Shown here one piece after another: positions 11,701 to 25,279 of a stretch of 64,000 nucleotides of DNA (position 1 is the stretch's first letter; every line of letters begins with the position of its first letter). The notes under the pieces were generated by a model that saw only the letters and a program-made list of their open reading frames with translations, was not told the origin of the DNA and searched no databases. The position numbers and the translations under genes were made by a program. This DNA is from Cokeromyces recurvatus (lineage: Eukaryota > Mucoromycota > Mucoromycetes > Mucorales > Mucoraceae), in contig NW_026251387.1 in assembly GCF_025118155.1 (NCBI RefSeq), positions 186,001-250,000 on the forward strand, in the 5' to 3' direction.

Positions 11701-14700
11701 TGTTGACGTTAATAACAAGTCGTTGAAGAATTACAATTAAAAGACGCAGATAAAAAGCCCATTTTCTTTTCGTAGGAGCTCTACTGAATATAATCTCTTT
11801 AAGAGTCGAGAGCTTATCCGGCGTTGCAAGTATATGCCAATCAAGGTCTTCAGCATGATGAGAAACATCAGGATTACGGATAAGAAGTTCAATAATTTTA
11901 AATAAGAACTTATCAGTAGAATCCTTTCTAGCAGTAGTTGTCAATATACGTAAACCATACTTAATATCATTTACTGCTACGATAAGTGGCTGAAGAATAT
12001 CCTTATATAAAGGGAACTTTTGCTGGACTCTATCAACAAATTGGAGAGCATTTCCCTGTAAGAGAGCCTCACGTTGTAATACTGAATCAACTCCATTAGC
12101 CTCAAGATCATGCAATAAGTTCTCAATATTACGGTCAAGCATACTCTTTTGCAAATAGCGTAAATCCACAAAAATCTCATCTAATTGAGATTGAGTAGGA
12201 CGTAGTGAAAAAGTAGTTGCGCTATGAGCTAATTCACTATTGACTTGTGTTAAACCAGCCTGATCTTTCTCAATCTGCTTGTTTGTAATACTTCCAGTGT
12301 AAATTTTTTCGATATCCATACGAACTTCAATATTATCAAGATACTCTTGCTTCTTATTTTGTAACAAGTTAACACGAAGACGAGGCTCAGAAGTAGGATC
12401 GACAGGATAATCAGGAATGTATGCGGAGACAAAAGCTAATCCCAAGAAGACACGTGCTTTTCCAATAGAAGTATAGAAGCCATCATTGTTTTGATGTTGT
12501 AAATTCTGGATACTGTCTTTAATAGCATGGAGTGCTGATATGTAAAATGAATTAATTTTAGCAGCTTTTGCAAGTTCCAAAATTTGAAGGAGAATATCTA
12601 CAGCAGTATTAAATTGAGGAGTGATATTTTCAGTTGAGTAAATAGAGAATTTCAAAATAGTATGAGTAAATGAGGCAATATGATTAAATTGGTGAATAAT
12701 GGCTTCGAATTGTTTATTGTTGTCGGCTTCTAAAGATGCATTTAATAACTAATAATAATAAAAATCAATATTAGACATGTTATCTATAAAAGAAAAAGGA
12801 AAAAGAAGAATATATACCTGGCGTGCAATAGCGATAACTATTGCAACTTCAAGAAGCTTTCTATTCTTCAAATTAAAATTAGAAACCAAAAAGCTCTTCA
12901 AGTTCTTTAATTGGGTAAGAGCATTTTCATAAGCATCTACAGGCATTTTCTCAATTGAATTAAGAATATTTAAGCATATAACTGTTTCTACATTTTCAAA
13001 TAAACTAAGAGGACCTTCAGTTATTCCAAAAGCCTAATAAAATAAAACAGGAAAAATTAAAATGATTATATAAATTTTGCTTTTCTTTTACTTACACTCT
13101 CTTCATCAGAAGATACTAATTGGTGAAGATTTTTCTGATAAATACTTGAGCGCCAAAGACGCTGATGATAAGTAACAGCTGCATCTTGAACCATACCAGG
13201 GAATGCAGATGAAAAGTTTATTGTCTTTTTTGAATCCAAGAGCCAAGTGATACGTTGATAAGGAACCATATCCAAAGGAGGGCGAGATGTTTTCGTGAAC
13301 GCAAATTTTCTGAATTCTATCAATTCCTCAATTAAATCATCTGTATTAATGTCTGAAGAATCACATGCAGCTGTATATAATTGAGCAATTAGATTCATTT
13401 CGGTAACTATGCTAGTATAATCGTAAATAGGTATTAAAGCTGTGTCCCAATATGTTTCTCTTCTTATAGAATCTAAGTTAGGTGTTGAAGATTCAAGTTC
13501 TCGATTAATATATTCAGGTAAGTTATGAAGTGGTTTCATGGCTTTTTCAGAGGTACTAGTGTCATTTTCATCAATAGCATAGAGCGCAGCAATACCTTCT
13601 ACTAAAGCCTCTTTAGCTTCGACTTTAGCATGCAAAACAAGAGATTTAGGGCTGAGGCTTTCATCAGAGTCAAATCTGTAACAATTCATCAATTCATTGG
13701 CTTTATGTAATTTCATTTCAAGTTCATGCAAAGATTCTGAAGATAAAGTAGAAGGGCAAAAGTATTTCCAAAGGGCCTTCATTGATTGACTAGTGTTGAA
13801 GTCAAAACCAGACATGATATCCTCAATATGAGCGATGACAGAATTCATTAATGTATATTCACTGCCTTTAGAAGACATAAGATCTTTCATTATCCTTAAA
13901 ATAATCAGGAAATTATCCAAGCTAAGGCTTTGCATTTGAGTAAGATTCCAGGCATAATCACGAGCATCTAATATTTTGTTAAATATTTCAAATACTTCAT
14001 TAGTGCAATTATAATAACATCCTTGATTGATCCAGACAGTAAAGGCAGATTTAATGGATTCAAAGAAAGGATAAAGTTTAGGAATGATAGAATGTGATAA
14101 TTGATTCTCTGACAAACGACCTTCATGAAAGCAATAAGATTGCTGAAGAGAAGTTAAGTTGCCTATTTTAAGATGATAGGTAGCATTACGCATATTTTTA
14201 TCAGCATACTCTTGCTTATAAAGTCGAATTAGCAAACGATATGCATTAAAAGTATGTTCCAGCACAAAGTTGTTGTCATTTTTCAAATTAGATCGAATCT
14301 TTGAAAGCTCGATGTATAGAGGATGTTGATATACCTCTCTAATTAAGTAACATAAGCGTTCCAAAAGTGCTGACTTAGATTTAGTGACTTGTCGAGACAT
14401 ATAATTTAACCAACGAAGACGAGCGCCATGATCCTGATACGTTAAATGCTCCAAAAAGTAATCACAAGCAACCTCGATTTTCCTAAGCGAACTGGGATTC
14501 TCTATATCAAGAGTTTGCAATAAATAAATAAGATAAGCGCCTTGAAGCGCAATAGTAGCAAGTGTAGAATCCTCTTGATATAATTGACCACCAATAAGAA
14601 GTGGTGAATTAGTAGGCGAAAGCATCATTTGTAACAAATCTTCTTCAAGGTTGGCTTCAAGCATGGAAATAAGTGATTCTGGGGCTTCTTTAACATCAAC

Positions 14701-17700
14701 AAAAACTTGGAAAAATGACTCACGAATAGCGAATTTAAGTGATTGGCCACGTTGAAGACGCTCAACTAGATAAGTAGCAAATAAAATGTAATCACGAACA
14801 TTTGCATCTTTAGCAAAATGTCTACGTTTAGCAACAGCCTCTTCTTGTAGTTTGTTTAAAATCAAAGGAAGCTGAGGACCACGTAATCCAATTGAATTAG
14901 TAAGCTTTACTACATCTTGAACATTGCTATTCCAGTTTGAATCTACCAAGGAGATTTCAATACCACGATTTCTCATAGCACGAGAAAGTTCACCATTTTG
15001 AGGATCAACAGTCATAAATATTCTAAAATTAGGATGAGGTTTGATAACCTTAACTGTACCATCAACAAGGCCACGCTCATTAACCATAAGAACACCATTA
15101 TTCTCGAAAAGAGGATTTAAACGATCAAGAACAGATGGATTACATAAGTTAGCATTATCAACGAGGAGCCAATAACCTTTTTCTAGAGCATTAATCAAAA
15201 GACCATCAATCCATTCAAATTTACCAGCAACAGATTCCTTTTCAATTTTTTGAAGGTTCTGAATAGACTGAGTAATAGCTTTAAGAGATTCTTGAGCATG
15301 TTCATCAATAACAGATGCAGAATTTAAACAGTTGATAACATTATATACAAGAGTATAATCCAATTTTCCAGACTCTGGATCAGTTGATGTAAGTTTCAGT
15401 TGCTGCTCACTTTCAAGTGTATACCAAGAATCATTAAGTTGTCGAATAAGTTGTAAAACAGTAACATATTGTTCATTTCCAGAAGATAGAGTAGTGAGGT
15501 ACATTATTAAATTTTTGGATGCAGAGCTAACCATTTGGCGAAGAGTGTCAATTATAACTTGACGATGGCGATTCAAATCAACTTGCTCAAAACCACCAAG
15601 TAATTCCATAGTATCAACACTATTATTCATGGCAAATTCTTCCAAACGATTTCCAGTCATTTTGCTTAGCAAACGAACAAGAGATGTTTTTCCAGAAGCA
15701 GAAGGGCCAGTTAAGATGGCCATCCAAGAAGATTCGACACATTTTATCAATGCTTGGAGAGGAGATAAAAATGATTGTAAAATATGGTCCTCATGATCAA
15801 GTGCATTAGTAAGATTATTTGTTTGGCTTCTAGCCAGACGAGAATGGCCAACAATAAACGAATCAGCAGTAACTTCGTAATGTGGTTTAGCAGGACGGTC
15901 ATACTTAATATTAAAGACAGATTCATATAAACGAATAATTTGTGCACGATCTTCATGAGTACGCATACGTTGCATGTAAATAATATCAAGGAACTCAGCA
16001 GGGTCATTAACATTATCTTTTTGCATTAATTCAAGCCAACGGAAAACATCACGTAAATTAAATTCCCAAGGGCTACCTTTTCGGCCAAAACTACAACGTA
16101 TCATCGTTTCTTCATACATTCTACTATTGAACTCGATCATCTTTGCTAAAGTTGCAGGCTCAAACTCAGGGAAAAGATGAGAGCAAATGAACAAAAGATC
16201 ATCTGATGTCAATTGTTCTACATAGACCTGTGTAAAACGATTAACGAATGATTTAGGTAAACCCTTACGGCCACCACCTTGCTGAAGAGGGTTTTGTGCA
16301 CCAAATACACGGAACTCCTTATCACAGAAAAATTCTCGGTCAAGTTCAGGAATGTATACTGCGCCACGATGATCTAAACATGAATTAAGGCCTTCTAAGA
16401 CAGATTGAGACGCTAAATTTAACTCGTCTAATAAGACCCAGTCGCCAGCTTTCATTGCTTGCAAAAATGGTGCATCTCTCCAAGCAAACTCACCACTATT
16501 ACCACCTTCAACAGGAAGATCAGAACCAAAAAGATCCATTAAATCTGTTTGTTCAGATAGATTGATACGAATCAAGTTATGACCAGAAGCAGCTGCTAAG
16601 GCGGAAATTAAACTGGTTTTACCCACACCAGGACTACCTTCAAGTAAAATAGGTTTCTTTAATTGCATAGAACGAACTACTCGCATTGCATTGTCAGATG
16701 TAGTTGGTGCCAATAAAGTAAATTTAATATCCGTTTTTGTCAATTGTCCACGGGGAATTTGGAAAGGGCCAATACCAAATTTATCACCAATATTTTGCAA
16801 CTTGTCTTTAGTATCGCCTAGAATCTCCTGTTCAGTAGCTTCAAATTTACCTGAAAGATGACGAAGGCATTTTAGTCTAAAATCTTTTAATGTTTGTCCA
16901 GTTAAGAATGAACCAGAAGAACCATGAGACCCTAAACCATCTAGTAATACTAAACAGCCACCATGTGCAAAACTAAGTTCGGGATCCAATCCAGAATCAA
17001 CAGCTATATTTATAAATTTGACCCAAGAAAGGATATCACGAAGAGAAACAACAGTTCGACTTTGTCCAATAGCTTGAGTATACCAGGCAATAAAATCAAG
17101 CATCTTACTGCTATAACCTTTAAGAGCAGGATGTGACATTTGCTCATTAATAATTGAGATTAAATCATCTCTATCTGTAACAGAAGGAACCCAAATTTCC
17201 GTAAAACGATTTCTCAATGCAGGAGAAAGTTCCTTCTTACCATAATCGCCACCAGGATTCATAGTAGCTAAAAACTGGAAGTTTGTATGAGCATATAGCT
17301 CTTCTACATTTTTACCACCTTTTTCAGCAAGAACTAAGAGACGACTAGGCTCAAGAACAGAGTTTAATCTTTCAAGCACAGAATCATCGGCAAGAGAGAT
17401 TTCATCTAGTAAAAATAAATGACCACCTCTCATAGCCTGTACAAGAGGACCGTCATGCCATTCAAAAAGATGTTGTTTGTCATTATCTTCAAGGGACTCT
17501 CTGTTACGCACAGGACGTTGACCACCAAGTAAATCACCAGTTTCAGTATTTTGATGACAATTAACAATATGAAGCTCACGGTTGTAAGTTTCGGCAAGCA
17601 TTTGACAGACAGTTGTTTTACCACAACCTGTTTCACCAACTAGAAGGACAGGTTCATTATGTTTAAGGCAACGAGCAACAAGACTAAAAAGTCGACGCAT

Positions 17701-20700
17701 AGCCTTTGTCCATACAAGTTTTGTATCTTCACCACTTTTTGCTGCATTTTCTTTAAGTATACGATCGTAAATAGCAAATTCCTCAAGCTTTGTACAGTCA
17801 TACATATCTTCTTCGGAAAGTTTTACTTTCATAACTTTTTCAAGAACTTGTTTTACAATCTTTTTCTCTTCATCTTTACGACATCTTTCGGCTAAAAGCA
17901 TATAACCATTTTCTGCTAATTCTTGATAACCTTGTGGATCACGGCCAGCCCAACGGAATAAATCACGAAGAGTAATAAAACCATGCTTTTGCTCAAAAAT
18001 ACGTGTGCTCTGTCTACGCTCCATTAGCTCTTTATAGACCATTACAAGTTTTTTACAGTATGAGGGTGCAATAGCGCAACGCTTTGACAAAATAGTCTCC
18101 AATTCATTTTCTGGAATATCATCAAAATGAAGCTCAAGGAAACGATTACGAAATGCTCTAGATAAAGCTTTACGGCCACCATAAAGTCCAGCAGGATTTT
18201 GAGTGGCGAAAAGCATAAAATGTGGATGAGGCTTGACAATTTCCTGTGTTTCAGGTATCAGCAATTCTCTGTTATCATCTAGCAAACGATTAAGTGCTTC
18301 CAAAACATCCGATGGAGCCAAGTTAAGTTCATCAAGAACAATCCAATAACCGTTACGAAGAGCTTCAACTAGCACACCCTCCTGGAAAACAAGTTTACCT
18401 TCGTTATTAGAGACATAGGTACCAAGATATTCTTGTAAATCAGTATGTTCATGATTATTGATACGAACAAAACGATGCCCAGTCTTTTTTGCCATATATT
18501 CTACCATTGATGTTTTACCAGCAGAAGTTGGACCTTGAATTAAAACTGGGAATTTTCTAGACATAATGACACGTGCGAGATTATAAAGTTTTGTTTCAAC
18601 AGATTCAGTCAAAATATAACGAGTATCATCTTTTGGTGGGAACTGGCCTTGTTGTAACCAGAAATAACCAAATTGAATAAAATCTTCACCTGGTTGGCGA
18701 GGAATTTGGGTGATAAGGTTATGTGGATTTGGTATACCACGTAGTATGGTCTTATGGATTAAGTCTCGCATCAATACTTCACTATCTTTATCAAGCTGAG
18801 TTAAGAAAGTCATACAAAAGCCTTCATAAAGTGAGCGTCTTAAACCATAAATGGGGAAAATTTGAACGACATAAGTCAATGCACGAGCTAAAGTACGCAT
18901 ACTAAAATGAGGGCGTTGATTAGCACCATCAACAAGCTTGTGCTCGGCAGCTAACTTTTTAGCGTTCATATAAAATTCTGCAACATCATCATATGCCTTC
19001 TCGTCGCCAGTAGCAATACCAATAAGATACTGCTTAACAATTTGTAAAAGATCATCATAGCGATTATCAGGTGGATGAACATAAAATTCGGTAAATCTAT
19101 TGCGAAGACCAGGAGGTAAATCACGTTTTCCAACATCTGTAGCAGGATTCATACAAGCGAAAAGACGGAAATTAGGATGACGCTTAATAGGTTCAACGTC
19201 ACCTTTTTCGGTCAGTAACAGTGAGCCGTGAGCATCTTGAAGCAAGCCAGAAAGACACTCAAGTGTTTCAGTAGTAGCCAAGTTAATTTCATCAAGTAGA
19301 ATCCAGTCACCTCGACGAACCGCTTTTACAAGCGAACCTTCCATAAAGTTGAAAACAAATTTATTTTGAGATTGAACCTGTTGCACTTCAAATTCTTCTA
19401 CACGTTTAGCAAATGTTTTCCAAGCATTACGAAGAGTAGGCGAGGATACTTTTTTACTATCTGCACTTTGTTCTGCTTCGAATTTTTGAGTAGACATTTT
19501 AACAGCTTGCCTTAAAAGTGCAACAAAGTTTGTCCATTTTTGATGAATGAAAGTTTTGCGAATCATTTCCAAAAACTTGACATTTTTTTTGACTGAAAAC
19601 GTTTTTTCAAATAAACGCTCAAAGTCTTCCTTTAATGGAATAGCTAACACTTTACCATCAACAGGCTTAAAGCCACCCAAAAGGTCAGAGCTATCTGATT
19701 GTTGAGACAAGTTGACAACTATCAAGTTTTGATGGATCATATCTGCTAAATGCTGTACAACTGTAGTTTTACCAGTACCTGTTTCGCCGACTAATAGAAC
19801 AGGCTCATTTAAATGAATAGACACAGCAATCCTTTCCATAAGTCGCAAAGCATGACCTGTTGTTGCAAAAGGCCTTTTTTTCTCACGTTTAATTAACGCT
19901 TGTTTTTGTTTTTGCTTTCCAGAAGCAGCAATGGAAGACAAATTGACCCGGCCAATTCGAACAGTTGACTCGTTTGCAACTAAAGTAGGCTTGTATTGAT
20001 CTACATAGTTGTGAACTAATTCACTAGAAATTTGTAATGGTTGTCCAATAGTTTCAAGGACAGTCATCCATACGTTATAATCAGAAATCATTCCACAAAA
20101 ACAGTCATTTGCTTCGCTGAATAAGTCTTGTCGAAGAGTCAAATCCATTCCAACTTCTGAACTATCGTTTAATTTCTCTCCAATTAAAACATCAACACGA
20201 TGACACCATTTCATCAAGTCACGAGTAGATAAAAATCTTCCCATAGTTGAAGAAGATAATGATGAAAAATTTGGATCTTGATAAAGCCCAACGACAGTTT
20301 GAAAGAGCTTCATAACATGAGGTGCAAAATCACCAATATGAACATATTTTTTACGAATTACCAATTCCAGTTCTTCAAAAGAAAGAGGCTCGATATGCAC
20401 CCTTGTCCACAAATTGGCACCGGTCATCAAGTTACTACCTCTATTGCTCATTCCTTTACCAGATTTTGTAGGTACAAATGATCGAGTACCAAATAATTGA
20501 AAACCTTCTTTTGCCTTAATTTTTTCACCACGAGAAGGAATAAACAAATGTCTGGTCTCTAAAAGAGGTAAAAGTACTGACAAAACTTCAGCAGGAGCTA
20601 AGTCGATATCTTCAATTAAAACCCATCGACCCTCTAAAACAGCTGTAGTAAGAACGCCTGGTTGCCATCGAAAAGAACCAGGCGTAGAAGTAGATACATA

Positions 20701-22096
20701 GGTTCCCAATAATACTTTTGGATCTGTTTGATCACCTAAATGGATTTTGACTAGTTCTGCTCCTCTATTGGTTCGATAAGCAAGTTCTTCTATAAGGGCT
20801 GTTTTTCCCGCACCAGTAACACCTTCTAATAATGTGGGCGTACCAATAGATAAAGTAAGACTAATAGCATGTAAATTTTTAAATGTTGTTTTTGTTAAGA
20901 CAAGTTTTGGATTATAAGGGTGTCTGGTGGAAGCACTTTGAGTTGATGTAGAATGTGATGTTTTCGGAAGTAATACACCACATAAATTACTTGTAAGTGA
21001 GCATAAGTCGTTATCTGTCAATTCATTATGTTCATCCTCTATAATATAATTGTTGTGCAGGTATGATATTTGAGTATCTGCTAAACTCTGTTGTTCCCAT
21101 AAACTACAAAATCAAAGTTTTTAGTAAACATAAAAATTAATACATTTAAAATATTTTATTTTTTTACCTTAAAAATCTAAGATCAACACTTTCCCCATTG
21201 ATTGTGATATATAAGGGCTTGTCTGATTCATCCAAAGTGTGTTCTGTACCAACAATAGATGATAGTAAACTTTTAACTTGTGCGTCACTTAATCCGTAAA
21301 CTTTACTAAGACATAAGATAGTGATATAACGGATACAGGGATTTTGAAACTGAAGTAACTGAACTAAAGGTCCCCAATTCCAAAGTGATTTGAATGTCGA
21401 TGTTGAAAAAATAAGTAACCTGTAAGTTGTTAAAAGCAGATCTTGTAATTCGTCCACAATCTATTTTAAAAAAAAATAAAAAAAGAAATATATATATTGA
21501 TATTATGCAATTCCTACAAGTTTCTTATTCTATTACCTTTGAATCATCGTAATTATTTAAATGGTTTAGTCTTTCGAATAAAGATGCTGAATGTGTAAAA
21601 TATGTTACCGCTAAGCTATATTTTACATGTTAGTCTTAAATATAAACATATACATAAAATCAATTATATAAAACTATTACCTTTTAACTTGAGGCATAAT
21701 AGGCAAAGTAACACTAAAAGCTTTCGCAATTAATTCAATTTTATATACAGTTTTGCTAGTATTTGTCAATGTGGAAGCATGATCTAAAAAATCTGCGAAT
21801 CCGGGTAAAGTCCAGCGAGCAACAAGGTCAATTACAATAGGTCGAAATAAAGAAATGGTGCTGAGGGTCCACTTTGGATTAAGCATTGCTTTGGACACTG
21901 CATCAAGTAATTGAGATTTTGAAGTTGCTAAGTTTGGTGTATGAAGAACGTCGAAACTTTCATTACCAAAAGTTGATCTGTCAATTAAAGTTGATAGTTG
22001 ACTGACAGCTTTCATAAAATCAAAATTAAGAGGGTTAAAAGTTTTGTCAATCGCATCTTGATTAGCTTCTGTTACTGAAATGTCCGAGTTAACCAT
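5786..22096 (-). CDS. MDN1: Midasin (Rea1/MDN1), AAA+ ribosome-assembly ATPase
   Basis: Six exons (22096-21681, 21615-21537, 21460-21168, 21103-13096, 13033-12818, 12748-5786) close to 5324 residues; yeast has about 4910. Six P-loops appear in order: GVTGAGKT (about residue 357), GETGTGKT (701), GPTSAGKT (1124), GETGCGKT (1421), GSPGVGKT (1751) and GPSASGKT (2064). Walker-B-type blocks such as 'WILLDEINLA' follow them. A long helical linker leads to an Asp/Glu-rich region (about 4400-5000). The C-terminal MIDAS/VWA domain has the metal motif 'DDSKSMS' (about 5120). Midasin is a dynein-like AAA+ machine in the nucleolus and nucleoplasm. It pulls Ytm1 and Rsa4 off pre-60S particles through its MIDAS domain. 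The ATG at 22096 opens the first exon. All introns are 62-76 nt, and one exon is 8.0 kb long. Identity is certain; exon edges are hand-placed. Confidence 0.97.
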
Positions 22097-22483
22097 TTTT
22101 TTTTTTCTATATTAAGACGAATTACAAAAGTATTATAAAAAAGTAACGAATTAACCAGACGAACAAAACTTTAGTTAGAGAAAAAATATTTTATTCTTTA
22201 TCATGTCAAAAAAATAGAAAGACTAAATTTTTGTGACAGTTTGAAAAAGACTGCTTTTTTCCTCCGCAGCAGTAGGTCAGATCAAAAAATGTATTACATT
22301 TTTTGAGAATAATGCTACAGTATCCCTACTTTAAATTTAGACGATGTTAGTTTTTTTTTTTTGGACAAAGTAAAATTAGTTTTCAGATGAATTAGAAATT
22401 AGTTTTTAGATGAGTGATATCTGTAATAATCTAAATGTCTCGAGAGACAATCTGTTGATAATACAGCGATAGGATTCTCATAG
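22097..22483. other. intergenic, MDN1 5' flank
   Basis: AT-rich sequence lies between the MDN1 start and the C-terminal end of the Fanzor relic. It has a T-run near 22350-22361. No gene is seen; it probably contains the MDN1 promoter. Confidence 0.6.
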
Positions 22484-24373
22484 TTATTGTTGTGATTTCT
22501 TCGGTCTTTGAAATGCGGTTGGGCGACCAGTTTGTCTCCAATTTGATAATGTCATTTCCATCATGTTTTTGCTTGCGTTAATGTCTCACTGCCATAATAT
22601 TCCACAGAATTTGCATTCCAGGATATTATTACCATGAGCATGCTCAATTGGCTTCAGAGTCTCGTTGTGACAGCTACTACAAACTCTTGAAGTATTAAAT
22701 TCGTCAATTGTAACAGCAATTAATCTTCCCTCGCTTTCTCTCTTCTTCAGAGTCTGCCATTAAATCTTTGTAACTCCACATCGGTTTCCTTTTAGCTTAA
22801 TTGAGTCCTTTCCAAACATATCGTCGCCGAAAACAATTAAGGGAATCCTTTTCTTATCTTCACGGTACTTCTGGGGCTTCCACCTATTTGATCTTTGAAA
22901 ATGTTTTTAGATAAGAACTATTTAACACGTTAAAATAGAAATTGCTTACTTATTTACAACCTTCTCCTCCTCTCTTTCTTTTACTTTCTTATTCCTGCTT
23001 TCCCTCTTCTTTTTGTTCTTTTCCTTCTTTTTTTTTTCTGACTTCTTTTCTCTTTTCTCTTGCTTTTCTTCTTCTTCTTTCACGGTTGTATTTCAGCCCG
23101 CCATTAAGCAAGATATTGGTCATGATTTCTGAAGCCCGTTGGCGACCTTGATACAATGCAAAATGACTTCTGCCACTGGTATCTTTGTAGAAATCAAATA
23201 GTATGTCAATATATTCAAGCATAAATTGTAAGTATTTGTAATATTTTTTTTGCTTTTGCTGTCTTGTGTGTTGGAATTTTCGATTCTACTTCCTCAATTC
23301 TATTTTGTTTTTTAAGTTTTTGTTGAACCGGTGTAGTGATAATACTCTTTGGTTGAACAACGTATAATAGGGTGAGCATCTTTGACAAGGCCACACACTG
23401 CCGTATATACCGCCTTTCTTCCGGGGTCCAAATAAATTGGATTATATGTTGACGCCACCTCTTCGTAGTCAAAATCTGTTAACTTGAGATCTAGATTATT
23501 AACAGTCTGATAAGATTCTTTTTTTCTTTTTGTAAAAAAAGACAATCCACCGAAAATCTGTCTGAGCGTAAAAGGCTTCCAAATAAGACTTCTTTGTTCC
23601 CATTAGGTGCAAGATCGCTAGTATTATGTCAGTTACTTGTTTGCTCAATTAATAATTTTTTTCAGATTACACTATACCTTTTAATTCGCAACGTTTTAAA
23701 GTTCACAACCTTTTTAAACATTTTAAGTTGCTTACTATACTTCCTTGGTACAGAAGTGGACAGGAAAGCCAACAATGCGTTTACGGATATTGTTATAGAC
23801 CTAAAGCGTAAAGAAGGTTTTGGCAACAAGTCAAACAAAAGAGGTACTAGTAATCTTCGTACATGATAAGAACTGTGATTTGCATGTTCCTCTTCGTATT
23901 CTAGTAGGATATGTAAAATAATAGGTATACATTTCTCGGGGTACCCAGTAAGTGATTTCAATGTTACTTTGTTTGGGGTAATTTCCTTCAGTGGTTGACA
24001 AAATAAGGTAACACACTGCTTTTAATGCTCTTCTAAATGTATAGATTCTAGCCTTTGAGGGTCCCTCCACAAACAAATTGGTAACAGTATATTACAGAGA
24101 CTTCGTGAATGTCTTTGGGTTCGATCATCTGATTAACAGTATATAAGTATAATCACCAACTTTATTGTCGATTAATCACTTACAACAAACATATTTTTGA
24201 AGCCGATACCTGAAGTATCTCATGAGCCATGCTTCGAAATTTTCAACAATATGGTTGCTATAAGCTGTTGACAGCTCTTTACAAGCCTCTGTTAAACACT
24301 GGCTCGCTCCTGCCTCTAACTTTTGCTTATACACGATGTTTGGGAAGGCAGCACGGCATACATCAATCGATGC
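22484..24373 (-). pseudogene. decayed Fanzor (eukaryotic TnpB-like, RuvC nuclease) gene
   Basis: Reading the minus strand from 24373 to 22484 gives Fanzor-type blocks in the right order but in shifting frames. The N-terminal helical part ('CKELSTAYSNHIVENFEAW') is at 24183-24373. 'LLFDLLPKPSLRFRSITI' and its neighbours lie at 23662-24076. The RuvC-I-like 'YLDPGRKAVYTAVCG' lies at 23312-23545. 'ILFDFYKDTSGRSHF' and 'YQGRQRASEIMTNILLNG', followed by a very basic stretch, lie at 22989-23222. 'VFGDDMFGKDSIKLKGNRCG' and a zinc ribbon (CSSC ... CKFCG) followed by 'DINASKNM' complete the protein. In-frame TAA (22760-22762) and TGA (22586-22588) break the C-terminal part. The TGA replaces the Arg expected before DINASKN, consistent with a CGA to TGA transition. 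An in-frame double TAA just upstream of 24373 means the 5' end is lost or lies behind an intron. Fanzors are RNA-guided DNA nucleases carried on eukaryotic transposons. This copy looks inactive. Confidence 0.75.
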
Positions 24374-24618
24374 TTATTAAATATAAGAACTTTAGTTCTA
24401 TTATGCTTATCCTAATGAAATAGTGAAAGTATCGTGCAACTAAGAAATGATAGTTATAATTTTATTCGTCATACAAATAATTGTACAAATTATAGATACT
24501 AATATGAAATAAAAAAAATCATCTTAGTTATCCATATCAAATATTCATACATTAGATATTAAGCACGATAAAAGTAATACTTAAATTTTAATAAAATTAC
24601 AAAAAATACAAAAAGCAA
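24374..24618. other. spacer between Fanzor relic and tRNA
   Basis: AT-rich sequence with no coding potential seen. It may contain the lost 5' part or terminal sequence of the Fanzor-bearing element; no inverted repeat was recognised by eye. Confidence 0.5.
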
Positions 24619-24701
24619 TGCTGACTGTGAGATTCGAACTCACGCCTCTTGCGAGACCGCAACTTGAGTGCGGCGCCTTAGACCAACTCGGCCAAATCAG
24701 C
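24619..24701 (-). tRNA. tRNA-Leu (anticodon CAA)
   Basis: An 83-nt cloverleaf reads on the minus strand. The 7-bp acceptor stem GCTGATT pairs with AGTCAGC (one T-G pair), and the discriminator is A. The D arm contains 'GGCCGAGTTGGTCTAAGGC'. The anticodon stem-loop CCGCA-CTCAAGT-TGCGG has anticodon CAA. A long class II variable arm and the T-arm core 'GTTCGAATC' complete it. There is no intron in the anticodon loop. CCA is not encoded, as expected for a nuclear gene. It lies in a gene-poor stretch beside the transposon relic, a common neighbourhood for mobile-element debris. Confidence 0.95.
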
Positions 24702-25279
24702 TTGTTGATATAAATTTTAATGATTAAACCTATAATTATCTACATTCCTAATCGGGGATGTCACGTGATCTTCCGTGCTTGTCCGGTTAAAACTTTACTA
24801 ATTTAATATCATATCCGGAGCTTGTTCTATTACAATTTTTGTTTTTACTTCAGGATATTAGAAAATATCAAATATGTTGAAGAACAGTTTAAGATTAATG
24901 TTATATTAAGATGTACGATGTATTATCAGTTGAGAAGACGGAGACAAAAAAAAAAAAAAAAGAAAAAAAACTAGAAATAGACTATATTATAAAAGAGTTT
25001 GTCTTTAATTCTTTTAATAAATGTTTTATTATAATAGTAATAGATGTATAATGCATTCTAAATACTTTTTTGACTGCTGTATAAAACTTTTCTATGCCAA
25101 GTTTTGATTTTAAACAATTCTACTACTGGTATATATATATGCATTTTATTTCTACTTGTTTTATATATATTAATAATTAGAATAACACAATAGGCACTAT
25201 AAATTATTAAAATATAAAAGATATTTATACAGATTATGATTTTTTTTTTAAAAAAAAGAATATTATTATTTCAACTCTG
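24702..25279. other. intergenic region with A/T runs
   Basis: AT-rich sequence lies upstream of the tRNA and downstream of the CPSF_A-family gene. It has an A-run near 24945-24969 with one G interruption and a T8A8 stretch near 25240-25257. No gene is found. Confidence 0.6.
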
